Origin: Peribacillus sp. FSL P2-0133 | Lineage (GTDB): Bacteria > Bacillota > Bacilli > Bacillales > DSM-1321 | Reading direction: 5' to 3' | Assembly (NCBI RefSeq): GCF_037975445.1 | Contig: NZ_CP150254.1 | Coordinates: forward strand, 5,392,001-5,456,000 | Length of the DNA: 64,000 nucleotides | Shown: one piece after another, positions 34,460-43,084 of the stretch | Layout of the letters: every line of letters begins with the position of its first letter | How positions within the stretch are numbered: position 1 is the first letter of the stretch | Made by a program: the position numbers and the translations under genes | The notes under the pieces: generated by a model | What the model saw: the letters and a program-made list of their open reading frames with translations, nothing else | The model's database searches: none | Told to the model about the DNA's origin: nothing

Positions 34460-35332
34460 TTAAATATCACTCATGAAATCGACGTCTTTGACAAATTCGA
34501 CAAACGCTTTGACCAGTTTTAATTCCAGCGACTTTTCATGATATAACATCCACGTATTCCTGATAAGGGGATTACCTTGCTTATCCTTGAGGTCCATTTG
34601 ACGGAGATTTTGGTCTTTCTCCAATAAAACACTGGGGAGGATGCCATATCCCAGGCCATTCCTGACCATTTCTTTGCATGTATCACCCTTGTCCACTTCC
34701 ATCCCAACCAAAGGCGGTCCTGAAAAATTGTCTCTCCACCAATTATCGATCATTGTTTTCAATAAAGCATCCGTCCCATAATCGATCCTCGGCAGGAAAG
34801 GCAGGTCCCGGACTTCGATTTCTTCCTTGGAAGCAATACAAATCGTTTCCTCAAAAAGATGGTGCCTTGATCCTGCCCATTGATAGTCCCCCCGAACGAT
34901 CCCTACATGCACTTCTTCCTTGTAAATGAGGTTCAGCACTTCTTTACTCCAACCAGTGGTCACATGGAAATCCACTTTAGGATATCGCTCACGAAATAAT
35001 CTCAACAGGCCTGGCAATTTATGCAGCGTGATATAGTTGGAAACACCCAGCCTTAATGTCCCACTGATCTCCTGGCCCATATTGAACGCTGTCTCTTTTA
35101 TCTGCCGGAGCCTGATCAGCATCTCATCTGCACAGTTGGCCAAATATTCTCCTTGAGGGGTGAACTGCACTCCCCTTGTTCCCCGCTCCACAATCTTTAG
35201 ATTGAACTCCTTCTCTATTTGTTGAATTCGTTTCGTTAAAGAAGGTTGCGATATATATAGACTTTGCGCCGTTTTAGTAATGTTCTTATGCTCATGCAAC
35301 ACCTTTAAAATATGCCAATCCCTTTCATTCAT
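34460..35332 (-). CDS. LysR-family transcriptional regulator
   Basis: This 290-residue regulator has an N-terminal winged helix-turn-helix (about 5-62; NITKTAQSLYISQPSLTKRIQQIE) and a periplasmic-binding-like effector domain (about 90-285). The variant NITKTAQSLYISQPSLT belongs to the CitR/YwqM-like group. The gene is not divergent from a neighbour; it lies on the same strand as the AEC carrier gene 155 bp upstream of it, which may be its target. The effector is unknown. Confidence 0.88.
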   Translation of the reverse strand: MNERDWHILKVLHEHKNITKTAQSLYISQPSLTKRIQQIEKEFNLKIVERGTRGVQFTPQGEYLANCADEMLIRLRQIKETAFNMGQEISGTLRLGVSNYITLHKLPGLLRLFRERYPKVDFHVTTGWSKEVLNLIYKEEVHVGIVRGDYQWAGSRHHLFEETICIASKEEIEVRDLPFLPRIDYGTDALLKTMIDNWWRDNFSGPPLVGMEVDKGDTCKEMVRNGLGYGILPSVLLEKDQNLRQMDLKDKQGNPLIRNTWMLYHEKSLELKLVKAFVEFVKDVDFMSDI

Positions 35333-35484
35333 AACCCTTCCCCCGATACCGCTTTTTCCTTGAATGTCTTATCCAAACTGTACCATATAAGGCTTGTTGG
35401 CATATCCAGCCATGCCGGCAAGGACTTTCCCAAAGCGCATTCTCCAGCCCGCCTTAGGAGCAGCATCTTTCAAGCGGAGGACGC

Positions 35485-36282
35485 TCAGTCATTCAATTGA
35501 ATTCTTTCAGGGCATGTATAGATATTCAGTGAATCATTACGAATGAACCCGACCGTGGTGATTCCCAATCCTTCAGCCAACTCCAAGGCCAATTCGGTTG
35601 GAGCGGATTTCGAGAGTATCAGTTCACAGCCGATTTTCGCCACTTTCAAGAGAATTTCCGATGAAATCCGGCCGCTGAACACGATAGCTTTCCCATCTAT
35701 CGAAATACCATTTTTCAAGCAATGGCCGTATATCTTGTCCAAGGCATTATGCCGTCCGATGTCCATCCTGCTTAATACGAGGCCATCGACATCGCATAGA
35801 GCGGCATTGTGGACCCCTCCTGTGTTCTGGAAGGTGACAGCGGAATTTTGTAAATCCTTCATCAAGCGGAAGCAGTCATCGGGAGTCAGTATCACCGAAA
35901 CATTATCCATTTTCTTGGCAGTCAATGCATCATTCACAAAGACGAACCCTTGTCTGCTCATTCCGCAGCATGATGTAATATACCGCTTATTTTGAAAGTC
36001 CTGGAAGTAGGGATTCACTTTATCTGTCTTCACATGAACAAAGCCTTCTTTTTCCTGGACCCAGATTTCTTTTATCTCATCATAATTTTTAATGATTCCT
36101 TCCGAAGCCAAATAACCGATCACCATATCCTCGATGTATTCAGGTGTACAGACCATCGTGACGAATTCCTGTCCATTTATTTTGACAGTGACGGGATACT
36201 CCGTTACGATCGTATCTTCCGTCCGCTCGATGTTGCCTTTGGTTATCCGGATGATGTCCCTCTTGCTTTCAATCGCTTTCAT
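35485..36282 (-). CDS. fdhD: Formate dehydrogenase sulfurtransferase FdhD
   Basis: FdhD moves sulfur from a cysteine desulfurase onto the molybdenum cofactor so that formate dehydrogenase becomes active. The protein has 265 residues from the ATG at 36282 behind AAAGGAGTGGG. The catalytic-loop region reads TSCCGMSRQG with Cys105-Cys106 rather than the CxxC of the E. coli protein, a form found in Bacillus relatives. The substrate formate dehydrogenase is divergently encoded from 37034. Confidence 0.92.
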   Translation of the reverse strand: MKAIESKRDIIRITKGNIERTEDTIVTEYPVTVKINGQEFVTMVCTPEYIEDMVIGYLASEGIIKNYDEIKEIWVQEKEGFVHVKTDKVNPYFQDFQNKRYITSCCGMSRQGFVFVNDALTAKKMDNVSVILTPDDCFRLMKDLQNSAVTFQNTGGVHNAALCDVDGLVLSRMDIGRHNALDKIYGHCLKNGISIDGKAIVFSGRISSEILLKVAKIGCELILSKSAPTELALELAEGLGITTVGFIRNDSLNIYTCPERIQLND

Positions 36283-36337
36283 GTTCCCACTCCTTTTACT
36301 ATCCAGGAGCCAATTGACCAATATGTAAGGAACATGG

Positions 36338-36700
36338 TCAATGCCCGTTGAGTTTGTCCGCTATATCCTTATCAAATACGAATACGGAAATCGCTATGTT
36401 CTCTTTAATTTTGATATCTGAAAACAAATGGACCAGTTTAGCTCCAACCAGTTCTTCCATTCCATCAGGAGGACTCTCCGAATACACATCCTGAACCATT
36501 TTGGTACGTGCAGAATGGACCATGTCCCTTCCTTCCTCCGATCTTGATATGAACATTTCCGTAGGAGTCAAATTCCCATATAACGTAGAAACGGCCATAT
36601 TTTCCACGAAAACCGTGTGTATGCGTTCTGGTCCTTTACCGAATAGTTCCTTGCGCAGCTTACGAATCATATCATTGAATTCATGGATAACTTTTGACAC
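36338..36700 (-). CDS. DUF2294 protein (YrhF-like)
   Basis: This 120-residue protein contains the DUF2294 core: FNDMIRKLRKELFGKGPERI, HTVFVENMAVSTLYGNLTPTE and VHSARTKMVQDVY. A GTG start at 36700 behind TTGGAGTGACGTAACG gives the family length; the longer frame has no support. B. subtilis YrhF lies beside the same formate dehydrogenase. The molecular function is unknown. It precedes fdhD on the same strand by 55 bp, so both are probably co-transcribed and divergent from the dehydrogenase. Confidence 0.82.
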   Translation of the reverse strand: MSKVIHEFNDMIRKLRKELFGKGPERIHTVFVENMAVSTLYGNLTPTEMFISRSEEGRDMVHSARTKMVQDVYSESPPDGMEELVGAKLVHLFSDIKIKENIAISVFVFDKDIADKLNGH

Positions 36701-36805
36701 CGTTACGTCACTCCAATTCAAGAAAATTAAGTTCTCAATTTTCTTATCATAAATCAACGCGGAGAAAAACGAAAGGAATTTGGGAATGATAACCTCTTTC
36801 CAGGA

Positions 36806-36834
36806 TTGTTTCTTGTTAAAATTAAAGGTATAAT
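36806..36834 (+). promoter_or_regulatory. Sigma-A-like promoter of the formate dehydrogenase operon
   Basis: TTGTTT (36806-36811) and TATAAT (36829-36834) are separated by 17 bp, giving a leader of about 190 bases before the ATG at 37034. Confidence 0.65.
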
Positions 36835-36946
36835 ATCAAAGAGGAAAGTTGGGAGCATAATAGTGTACTGTTGTGTCCTATCTTTTTTAAAAATTATCCA
36901 TTATGGTATGGATTGGTATATTGGCAAGCTTTGCTATTAAACTATT

Positions 36947-37002
36947 CCACCATGACCTACATTTCCGTTCAGAGCCGGAGGTGTGATCATGGTGGTTTTT
37001 TT
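36947..37002 (+). terminator. Terminator inside the formate dehydrogenase leader
   Basis: CCACCATGA (36947-36955) and TCATGGTGG (36987-36995) are a perfect 9-bp stem with internal CCT/AGG and CCG/CGG pairing possible in the loop, followed by seven T. It sits 32 bp ahead of the start codon and downstream of the only visible promoter, so it looks like an attenuator. Confidence 0.75.
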
Positions 37003-37033
37003 CGTGTTTTTGGCTATAAAAGGGGGAAATATA

Positions 37034-39973
37034 ATGAGCGATTCAAACATCACCATCAAAATCAATGGGAAGGATTATACCGCTAATGAAGGAGCGACAA
37101 TACTGGAGGTCATCAACCAAAATGAGATAGCTCATCCACAGATTTGTTATGTTCCTGAAGTGGATCCGATCCAAACATGCGACACATGTATCGTCGAAGT
37201 TAATGGGGAACTCGTCCGATCATGTTCGACAAAAGCAGCGGGCGGCATGGATATTGCCTTGGACTCAAGCAAGGCAAAAGAAGCCCAAACCGAAGCCATG
37301 GACCGGATCCTGGAAAACCATTCTTTATACTGTACTGTATGTGATAATAATAACGGAAATTGCAAACTGCATAACACAGCGGAATTAATGGAAATTGAAC
37401 ACCAAAAATATCCTTACACACCTAAAGTGGAATTGAGTGCCGTCGATATGTCCCATCCATTTTACCGCTATGATGCCAATCAATGCATCGCATGCGGTCA
37501 ATGTGTCGAAGTCTGCCAAAACCTTCAGGTCAACGAGACGCTGTCCATCGACTGGGAAGCGGAACGCCCCCGGGTAATCTGGGATGAAGGAACGGAAATC
37601 AATAACTCATCTTGTGTAGGCTGCGGACAGTGTGTAACCATTTGTCCATGCAATGCATTAATGGAAAAATCGATGCTGGGTGAGGCAGGCTTCATGTCAG
37701 GTTTGAAAAACGATATGCTTGAACCAATGATTGACCTTGTCAAAGAAGTGGAACCTGGATACAGCGGAATTTTTGCCATTTCGGAGATTGAAGCGGCAAT
37801 GCGTGATACACGGACGAAGAAGACAAAAACGGTCTGCACGTTCTGTGGGGTAGGATGCACATTCGAAGTCTGGACAAAAGGCCGTAAAATTCTTAAAGTC
37901 CAACCTACTCATGAAGCACCCGTCAATGCGATATCCACATGTGTCAAAGGGAAATTCGGTTGGGACTTCGTAAACTCGGAAAAACGTTTGACCAAGCCCC
38001 TGATTCGGAAAAATGGTAGATTCGTTGAATCAAGCTGGGATGAAGCACTTGATTTAGTTGCATCCAGACTTGGTTCGATCAAACAGCAATACGGCGGGAA
38101 TTCAGTAGGCTTCATTTCCTCATCAAAGATCACGAATGAAGAAAACTATGTGATTCAAAAACTGGCACGGCAAATGTTCGAAACGAATAACGTCGACAAT
38201 TGCTCGCGTTACTGCCAATCCCCGGCAACAGACGGACTGTTCCGTACAGTCGGCATGGGCGGAGATGCTGGTACGATTAAAGATATCGCCGCAGCAGGTC
38301 TTGTCATCATCGTTGGGGCTAACCCTGCAGAAGGCCATCCCGTACTGGCGACACGCGTAAAACGGGCACACAAGCTTCACGGACAAAAACTGATCGTAGC
38401 TGACATCCGCAAAAACGAAATGGCCGAGCGCTCCGACATCCATATCAGTCCAAAACAAGGAACAGACCAAGTTTGGTTGATGGCGGTTACAAAATATATG
38501 ATCGATCAAGGCTGGCATGATCAAGAATTCATCCATGAAAATGTTAACTTCTTCGAAGATTATAAAGAAGTTCTTAAGAAATATTCCTTGGAATATGCAG
38601 AAACACACACAGGTATTTCAAAAGAAACATTGATCCAAATAGCTGAGACCATTCGCGATGCAGACGGAACATGCATTCTCTGGGGAATGGGCGTTACACA
38701 AAACACCGGTGCTTCCGATACTTCAGCGGCAATTTCCAACTTGCTATTGGCTACGGGTAACTACCGTCGTCCAGGAGCGGGAGCTTATCCGCTTCGCGGC
38801 CATAACAATGTACAGGGCGCTTGCGATATGGGTACCCTTCCAACATGGCTTCCAGGATATCAGCATGTTACCGATGACGTGGCACGTGCTAAATTCGAAA
38901 AAGCTTATGGAGTGAAAATCGATGGCAAACCTGGCTTGAACAATATTGAAATGCTTAAAGCGATAGAAAAAGGCGACATGAAGGCCATGTATCTTGTCGG
39001 AGAAGATATGGCACTTGTTGACGCGGATGCAAACCATGTTGATAAAGTATTATCCGGATTGGATTTCTTTGTTGTACAGGATATTTTCCTTTCAAGGACA
39101 GCCCAATATGCCGACGTGGTATTACCCGGAGCTCCATCTCTTGAAAAAGACGGAACGTTCACCAATACTGAGCGCCGTGTACAGCGTTTATATAAAGCCC
39201 TTCCCACTATAGGAGATTCTAAAGCGGACTGGGAAATCACTCAAGAGATCGCCAATCGCTTAGGTGCAAATTGGAACTACACTCACCCTAGTGAAATCTA
39301 TGATGAAATGGCAAGCCTGTCACCGATATTCAGCCAAGCGAATTACGAGGTGCTGGAAGGATGGAACAGCTTCCTCTGGGGAAGCCATGATGGCTCAAAC
39401 ACGCCGCTTCTTTATGTGGATGGCTTCAACTTTCCTGATAAGAAAGCGCGCTTTGCTCTGGCTGACTGGGTGGAACCCCATAAATTCCCGGAAGAATATG
39501 ACCTTCATATCAATAATGGACGCATGCTGGAGCATTTCCATGAAGGCAATATGACGAACAAATCCAATGGAATCCAATCGAAAGTACCTGATATTTTCGT
39601 TGAGATATCACCAGAACTTGCAAAAGAACGTAAAGTCGGTGATGGCGGACTCGTTCGCTTAGTGTCCCCATTCGGAGCCGTTAAATTAAAAGCCCTGATC
39701 ACAGACCGTGTGAAAAATAATGAGCTATTTTTACCGATGAACTCAGTCGATAAAGACTCTGCCATCAACTTCCTGACTGGTCCTATCTATGATCAACGCA
39801 CAAGCACGCCTGCCTACAAACAGACGATGGTCCGCATGGAAGTATTAAGCGCAAGCGGAGACATCCCATTACCGGGTACCAATCCAAGGAACAAAAAACG
39901 TCACCCTCAAAATGGTGTCGAGGTTGAACGTAAGTGGGCCCGTCCAGGGTATGTTCACTTAACGGATAAATAA
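37034..39973 (+). CDS. fdhA: Formate dehydrogenase alpha subunit (large, FeS-rich, YrhE type)
   Basis: This molybdopterin enzyme oxidises formate to CO2. From the ATG at 37034 (behind AAAGGGGGAAAT) it has 979 residues. Domains in order are: a [2Fe-2S] plant-type domain (Cys38, 49, 52, 64), a His-Cys3 [4Fe-4S] region (Cys100, 103, 110), two ferredoxin [4Fe-4S] motifs (151-161 and 194-204), then the molybdopterin domain with its [4Fe-4S] site (Cys268, 271, 275, 303). Cys394 in CSRYCQSPATDG is the expected Mo ligand, so this is a cysteine, not selenocysteine, enzyme. The C-terminal cap lies after about residue 860. It is followed by a DUF1641 gene, as in B. subtilis. Confidence 0.94.
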   Translation: MSDSNITIKINGKDYTANEGATILEVINQNEIAHPQICYVPEVDPIQTCDTCIVEVNGELVRSCSTKAAGGMDIALDSSKAKEAQTEAMDRILENHSLYCTVCDNNNGNCKLHNTAELMEIEHQKYPYTPKVELSAVDMSHPFYRYDANQCIACGQCVEVCQNLQVNETLSIDWEAERPRVIWDEGTEINNSSCVGCGQCVTICPCNALMEKSMLGEAGFMSGLKNDMLEPMIDLVKEVEPGYSGIFAISEIEAAMRDTRTKKTKTVCTFCGVGCTFEVWTKGRKILKVQPTHEAPVNAISTCVKGKFGWDFVNSEKRLTKPLIRKNGRFVESSWDEALDLVASRLGSIKQQYGGNSVGFISSSKITNEENYVIQKLARQMFETNNVDNCSRYCQSPATDGLFRTVGMGGDAGTIKDIAAAGLVIIVGANPAEGHPVLATRVKRAHKLHGQKLIVADIRKNEMAERSDIHISPKQGTDQVWLMAVTKYMIDQGWHDQEFIHENVNFFEDYKEVLKKYSLEYAETHTGISKETLIQIAETIRDADGTCILWGMGVTQNTGASDTSAAISNLLLATGNYRRPGAGAYPLRGHNNVQGACDMGTLPTWLPGYQHVTDDVARAKFEKAYGVKIDGKPGLNNIEMLKAIEKGDMKAMYLVGEDMALVDADANHVDKVLSGLDFFVVQDIFLSRTAQYADVVLPGAPSLEKDGTFTNTERRVQRLYKALPTIGDSKADWEITQEIANRLGANWNYTHPSEIYDEMASLSPIFSQANYEVLEGWNSFLWGSHDGSNTPLLYVDGFNFPDKKARFALADWVEPHKFPEEYDLHINNGRMLEHFHEGNMTNKSNGIQSKVPDIFVEISPELAKERKVGDGGLVRLVSPFGAVKLKALITDRVKNNELFLPMNSVDKDSAINFLTGPIYDQRTSTPAYKQTMVRMEVLSASGDIPLPGTNPRNKKRHPQNGVEVERKWARPGYVHLTDK

Positions 39974-39991
39974 ACAAGGAGGGTGAAGATC

Positions 39992-40468
39992 ATGGCAGCT
40001 CCTATTACGGAAATCCATAATCCCATTACTGAGGAAGAAATAAAGCTACAAAAACTCGAAGAACTGAAAACGCTGATCACCGATAATGAAGATGCATTAA
40101 ACAATATGTTTAAAATCGTCAATGAACTGAATGACTCGGGAGTATTCGAAGCCGCGACCTCCATGCTTCAAGGAAAAGAACAAATTGCAAAAATCGCTCT
40201 TCAACAAATCACAAGGCAACCTGTCACAAACCTAATCAATACCCTTATGGGGGCAACAGGAGCCTTGATGAACGCCGATGCCGCACAATCCACGAAACTG
40301 CTAAACAGTGCACTTGCAGGAATCGATGAAGGAAACAAATTCCTTCAGACCGATAAGAAGATCGGAGTTTTGGATTTAATGAAAACATTGAATGACCCAG
40401 ACATAAACCGGGCGATCGGTTTTGGCGTCCACTTCCTAAAGGGAATGGGCAAGGAATTAAAAGAATAG
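39992..40468 (+). CDS. DUF1641 protein, formate dehydrogenase partner (YrhD-like)
   Basis: This 158-residue, mostly helical soluble protein carries the DUF1641 pattern in its second half (about 80-155: VTNLINTLMGATGALMNAD, then GVLDLMKTLNDPDINRAIGFGVHFLKGMGKEL). It follows fdhA by 18 bp with a strong AAGGAGGGTG site; the ATG at 39992 is preferred over the GTG that overlaps this site. Genes of this family accompany large formate dehydrogenases in Bacillus and may supply an assembly or small-subunit function. Confidence 0.88.
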   Translation: MAAPITEIHNPITEEEIKLQKLEELKTLITDNEDALNNMFKIVNELNDSGVFEAATSMLQGKEQIAKIALQQITRQPVTNLINTLMGATGALMNADAAQSTKLLNSALAGIDEGNKFLQTDKKIGVLDLMKTLNDPDINRAIGFGVHFLKGMGKELKE

Positions 40469-40530
40469 ATTTAGAACCTTTTTTACAAGTGACTATCCCC
40501 AAAAGTAAGCTTTCTCTCAACAAATAGATT

Positions 40531-40570
40531 AAGACTTAAAAGAAGTTCAACCTTCTTTTGAGTCTTTTTT
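40531..40570 (+). terminator. Terminator between the formate dehydrogenase operon and the Mrp gene
   Basis: AAGACTTAAAAGAAG pairs with CTTCTTTTGAGTCTT (one mismatch) around a six-base loop and T6 follows. Only 42 bp remain to the next start codon, so it may also act as a leader attenuator of that gene. Confidence 0.85.
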
Positions 40571-40611
40571 CTATCATGCACGACTATATTGAAAACAAAA
40601 GGATGGATGAA

Positions 40612-41661
40612 ATGCTAACACATGAAAAAGTCATGGATGCTTTGAAACATGTCGAAGATCCTGAATTGCATAAAAGTATTGTAGAGTTGAATATGGTTAG
40701 AAATATCAAAATCGAAGGTACCCATATCCAGTTAGAAGTGGTGTTAACCATTCAAGGCTGTCCTTTAAAAGCGAAGATTCAGGAAGATATTGAAAACTCA
40801 CTGAAAGCCATCGGTGCTTCGACTGTGTCTTTACAATTTGGCTCGATGACTAAAGAAGAACGAGAAGCCTTGACGAAATTACTAAAAAGCAATGCAACCA
40901 CTGAAACGGGTATGCCTAATATGCTTCGCCCTGATTCAGGTGTGACCTTCATTGCCGTGACAAGCGGTAAAGGAGGCGTTGGAAAATCAACTGTTACGAT
41001 TAATCTCGCAGTCTCTTTAGCACGAATGGGCAAACGTGTGGGCATTTTAGATGCTGATATATATGGCTTCAGTGTCCCTGCAATGATGGCGATTAGCCAA
41101 AAACCAACGATGATTGACCAAACCGTCATTCCCGTTGTCAGTCATGGTGTTAAGGTCATGTCCATGGGATTTTTTGCAGCAGATGATAATCCTGTTATGT
41201 GGCGGGGACCTATGCTTAATAAATGGATAAAAAACTTCCTTGTGAACACGCATTGGGGAGAACTGGATTACTTGCTGCTTGATTTACCTCCTGGAACTGG
41301 AGACGTAGCCATCGACGTAGCGGCTATGATCCCTCAAGCTAAGGAAATTGTTGTTACTACGCCGCATAATGTCGCCTCTTTTGTCGCCTCAAGAGCAGGT
41401 GCAATGGCCAAACATACCCAACATGAAATCTTGGGTGTTATTGAGAACATGGCTTATTTTGAAGAACAGGACGGATCGAGGAATTACCTGTTTGGAAAAG
41501 GCGGCGGGGCCATTTTGGCACAACGACTTGAAACTGAAGTAATCTCTACCATCCCATTCTCAAACCGCAAAGAAAATAACGACGCCTCTGTCTTTGATGA
41601 AGAATCGTACATTGGAGAAACCTTTACATCTTTAGCAGAAGATATTATCAATCAAGCATAA
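40612..41661 (+). CDS. salA: Mrp/NBP35-family P-loop ATPase (SalA-like)
   Basis: This is a soluble ATPase of 349 residues. The N-terminal MIP18/DUF59 domain (about 1-80; HVEDPELHKSIVELNMVR) is followed by the ParA/MinD-like NTPase domain with a deviant Walker A SGKGGVGKST (118-127), the A' motif DADIYGFSVP and Walker B LLLDLPPGTGD. Mrp proteins carry Fe-S clusters to apo-proteins; B. subtilis SalA, of the same length and domain order, also regulates scoC. The CxxC that many Mrp proteins use for cluster binding is not seen at its usual place late in the NTPase domain. Proximity to the FeS-rich dehydrogenase is suggestive. The start at 40612 follows AAAGGATGG. Confidence 0.87.
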   Translation: MLTHEKVMDALKHVEDPELHKSIVELNMVRNIKIEGTHIQLEVVLTIQGCPLKAKIQEDIENSLKAIGASTVSLQFGSMTKEEREALTKLLKSNATTETGMPNMLRPDSGVTFIAVTSGKGGVGKSTVTINLAVSLARMGKRVGILDADIYGFSVPAMMAISQKPTMIDQTVIPVVSHGVKVMSMGFFAADDNPVMWRGPMLNKWIKNFLVNTHWGELDYLLLDLPPGTGDVAIDVAAMIPQAKEIVVTTPHNVASFVASRAGAMAKHTQHEILGVIENMAYFEEQDGSRNYLFGKGGGAILAQRLETEVISTIPFSNRKENNDASVFDEESYIGETFTSLAEDIINQA

Positions 41662-41667
41662 TTGTAC

Positions 41668-41700
41668 AGAGGTTGACTCTTAAGAGTCGGCCTCTTTTTT
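41668..41700. terminator. Bidirectional terminator between salA and the NERD gene
   Basis: AGAGG-TT-GACTCTTAAGAGTC-GG-CCTCT forms a long hairpin followed by T6; it ends directly at the NERD stop codon. Confidence 0.82.
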
Positions 41701-42667
41701 ACTCATTAAAAGACAAGCTGTATACTCTCCCCTTATTCGCCCCACTACTTGTTAGATTCAATGATTGCAATATTCTCGTAGCACTAGCAGAAGATGAAAC
41801 AAGTAAAAACTCCCTCAATTGACGATTGGTTATAGTCGATCTGATAAGGAAAAAATAATCTTGTAATGCTTGGATATGAGCATCCTTACTTAATAGTTGG
41901 CAATTGTCGCAAAACCATGTACCATGTCTTCTTAATAACGGGCTCTCCTTGCAATTCTCACATATGACTCCTTTGATAAGTTCCCCCGGCTTGAGGGTAT
42001 AACGTTCCAAGACAGAAAAATCTGCTTCGATATGATTCCTATTTATTACCCGAATTATTTTTTTCAATTCTTTTTCACAAAATGTTGGATTTTTAATAGA
42101 TTGTTCTATCCTATTAATATTAGAGGGAAGCATGTCGCGATGGATTACTTTGTAGTGTAGTTTACGGTTTTCAGGAGACGTACGTATGATTGTTTGTGGA
42201 TTACTAATAACAACCAAAGAAAGAATGGGCAGCGCTGAAAATCCATTTTTCAAGAACCAATTCTTTAACTGTGATTCCTGGCGGCTGACTTGAATAATAG
42301 GATCTGGAAATGCCGTTTCTTTTCCTTCTTTCTTTCGAATGAGTTGATTGAAATGTGGATCAAAGTAGATTGAACCAGCTATATTCTTCACTTCTATAAT
42401 AAGGGCAAATTTTTTGGATACTAATAAGGTATCCATTTGAAAAAATCGGGATTGATCCTGTAACCTTAAATCGTGGAAGATGAAATAGTTTTTCGGTTCA
42501 AGAAAACTTAAAGGAAAATCAATTGCACTTTCCCCTTTAAAACCCGCTTCTCTTTTTTTGAGTTCATTCATTATTGAGGGGATTTTAGGATGGGACTGAG
42601 GAAGCCTGTGCGCCAAGGCTCGTAATTTAAGGATAGAAAGAGGAACTTTTCGTTCTTTTACAATCAT
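41699..42667 (-). CDS. NERD-domain protein with C-terminal zinc ribbon
   Basis: This 322-residue protein has a nuclease-related (NERD) domain at about 35-150: GFKGESAIDFPL, FFQMDTLLVSKKFALIIEVKNIAGSI gives the restriction-endonuclease-like Asp and the ExK pair (EVKN). A C-terminal zinc ribbon follows (about 235-258, CENC...CDNC), then a helical tail. Such proteins are widespread in Bacillus and are presumed to bind or cut nucleic acid; no partner helicase or kinase gene is adjacent here. The actual function is unknown. Confidence 0.83.
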   Translation of the reverse strand: MIVKERKVPLSILKLRALAHRLPQSHPKIPSIMNELKKREAGFKGESAIDFPLSFLEPKNYFIFHDLRLQDQSRFFQMDTLLVSKKFALIIEVKNIAGSIYFDPHFNQLIRKKEGKETAFPDPIIQVSRQESQLKNWFLKNGFSALPILSLVVISNPQTIIRTSPENRKLHYKVIHRDMLPSNINRIEQSIKNPTFCEKELKKIIRVINRNHIEADFSVLERYTLKPGELIKGVICENCKESPLLRRHGTWFCDNCQLLSKDAHIQALQDYFFLIRSTITNRQLREFLLVSSSASATRILQSLNLTSSGANKGRVYSLSFNE

Positions 42668-43084
42668 TTTATCACTCCAATCTAGGTTTCTTACAATTGA
42701 TTCTACATAACAAGTGATATTCCTTTAATTGGTAGCAGCATTTTCTTTCGAAATGTAGTTTATCTTCGAAATTCGGGATATATCTACGAAAATTGAGTTA
42801 TTTCTACGAAAACATCTATTTATCTACAATTTATTTGATATATCGACCAATAACGGACCTGCTTAACAAGTCCGTCCTACATAGCTGACGTACTATAACA
42901 ATTTCAGATATCAATGGAACTTAAAGAAGATGACCCCTATTAAATACAGGAAATCATCTTCTTTGTGCTACATGCTTATAGATTATTGTTATTTGTTCTG
43001 GCTTCGATTAACATTCTAGTAAAGCATTAGGCGGTATGTGTTTAATATTGCTAAAAAAACTAAGTTCAAGATAAGAATCTTTTG
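42668..43084. other. Intergenic region with degenerate repeats and a hairpin
   Basis: I see no gene. Tandem degenerate units occupy 42744-42862 (separate entry). They are followed by CGGAC-N11-GTCCG at 42854-42874, a hairpin without a T-run. Confidence 0.6.
42744..42862. repeat. Degenerate tandem repeats with an ATCTACGAAA core
   Basis: About six units of 19-22 bp follow each other: TTTATCTTCGAAATTCGGGA, TATATCTACGAAAATTGAG, TTATTTCTACGAAAACATC, a further ATCTACAATTTATTTGA and TATATCGACCAATAACGG. They share a TATCTWCGAAA-like core. They are non-coding and close to the lipase gene. Confidence 0.65.

Noticed and set aside
39983..39991. GTG at 39983 as the start of the DUF1641 gene
   Set aside because: It overlaps the AGGAGG ribosome site; the ATG at 39992 has proper spacing.
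41699..42667. Defence island around the NERD protein and the cassette
   Set aside because: No restriction, abortive-infection, CRISPR, toxin-antitoxin or retron genes are seen; the neighbours are Fe-S, lipase and drug-export genes.
42744..42862. CRISPR array
   Set aside because: Units are degenerate, directly adjacent without unique spacers, and no cas gene is present.
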